From positions 1-5,631 of the forward strand of contig URYF01000085.1 in the NCBI GenBank assembly GCA_900551965.1: a DNA stretch of 5,631 nt. Direction: 5' to 3'. The notes beneath the pieces were generated by a model. The model was not told the origin of the DNA, searched no databases, and worked only from the letters and a program-made list of their open reading frames with translations. How positions within the stretch are numbered: position 1 is the first letter of the stretch; the number at the start of each line of letters is the position of its first letter. Made by a program: the position numbers and the translations under genes. This document shows, in pieces, positions 5,213-5,631 of this stretch. The DNA comes from an uncultured bacterium. Lineage in GTDB: Bacteria > Cyanobacteriota > Vampirovibrionia > Gastranaerophilales > Gastranaerophilaceae.

Positions 5213-5614
5213 ATGGAGAGTATGAATAAATTTAAAGCTTTGACTATCATCATCGTTTGTATGTTTGTATTTGCTATCGCAGCAATATATTCAAACACAA
5301 AAGATGCGAGTGAAGGCAAACTAAACCCCAATCATCAGACAGAAAATGAACAGATTAAATCTGAAACCGACAATAATGAAAATACTTCAACAGACTTATA
5401 TAACCTGACTTCAGAAGTTGAATTTTTAACAAAAAGAGTTGATGAATTATCTGAAAAAGTTGGAAATCAAGGTAGCACAGAAGGCTCAACATCATTAAAA
5501 TGCAGCATTTATGGCAGCGTAACTTCTAACGGAATAGAACAATTATCTCCGGAAGCTGCAGTTCAAGAAGCTAAAGAAAATAATAATGAACTTGTTATTA
5601 CCTGTTCTTTTTAA
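5213..5614 (+). CDS. Membrane-anchored hypothetical protein with coiled coil and C-terminal cysteine pair
   Basis: I do not recognise the family. The 133-residue protein has a short basic N-terminus (MESMNKFK), one hydrophobic helix (residues about 8-27, ending AIAAIYS) that is a signal anchor or uncleaved signal, then a polar Asn/Glu/Thr-rich linker (about 28-60), a short coiled coil with heptad Leu/Val (about 62-84, LYNLTSEVEFLTKRVDELSE) and a compact C-terminal piece (about 95-133). The C-terminal piece has Cys97 and Cys131 at its two ends (LKCSIYGSV and VITCSF), well placed for a disulphide outside the cytoplasm. The likely topology is cytosolic N-terminus and exported C-terminus, and the coiled coil suggests self-association. 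The start is set by GGGAGGA (5201-5207), 5 bases before ATG 5213. A stem-loop precedes the SD. It follows the HAD gene on the same strand with a 72-base gap and may be co-transcribed. The stop is TAA at 5612-5614; any terminator is outside the window. Confidence 0.82.
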   Translation: MESMNKFKALTIIIVCMFVFAIAAIYSNTKDASEGKLNPNHQTENEQIKSETDNNENTSTDLYNLTSEVEFLTKRVDELSEKVGNQGSTEGSTSLKCSIYGSVTSNGIEQLSPEAAVQEAKENNNELVITCSF

Positions 5615-5631
5615 TTAAAAACTAAAAGATT

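Overview
The window is an AT-rich bacterial chromosomal segment with strong Shine-Dalgarno sequences, sigma70-type promoters and classic intrinsic terminators. It holds the 3' end of a pyruvate phosphate dikinase gene, a small exported-protein gene that looks frameshifted, a HEAT-repeat (PBS-lyase-like) protein, a soluble PAS-GAF histidine kinase, a small HAD-family phosphatase and a short membrane-anchored protein. This mix would fit the non-photosynthetic, low-GC relatives of cyanobacteria (Vampirovibrionia/Melainabacteria, such as gut Gastranaerophilales). That assignment is an inference from overall style; there is no rRNA or other decisive marker here.

Layout. Bases 1-936 (+) are the C-terminal catalytic part of PPDK, followed by a strong hairpin terminator at 969-1007. 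A small gene runs toward it on the minus strand (start 1364). It has a good promoter, a good SD and a signal peptide, but stops at 1155, while a neighbouring frame stays open to 1031 and carries plausible C-terminal sequence. The non-coding stretch 1381-1787 contains a 5-bp tandem repeat, a long imperfect palindrome of the GTCATYCTGAG type (MITE/REP-like) and the minus-strand terminator of the HEAT gene. The HEAT gene occupies 1788-2645 (-). An AT-rich gap at 2646-2973 separates it from the histidine kinase gene (2974-4632, -). Divergent from the kinase are the HAD gene (4802-5140, +) and the membrane-anchored protein gene (5213-5614, +).

How the genes relate. They do not form an obvious pathway or a defence or mobile system. 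PPDK is central carbon metabolism. The kinase is an orphan, with no response regulator in view, and shares an intergenic region with the HAD gene. The most notable points are the small gene split between two frames, the kinase promoter whose predicted transcription start falls on the start codon (possible leaderless mRNA), the palindromic repeat element, and a perfect 8-bp stem-loop just before the SD of the last gene. I found no convincing evidence of a previously undescribed system.
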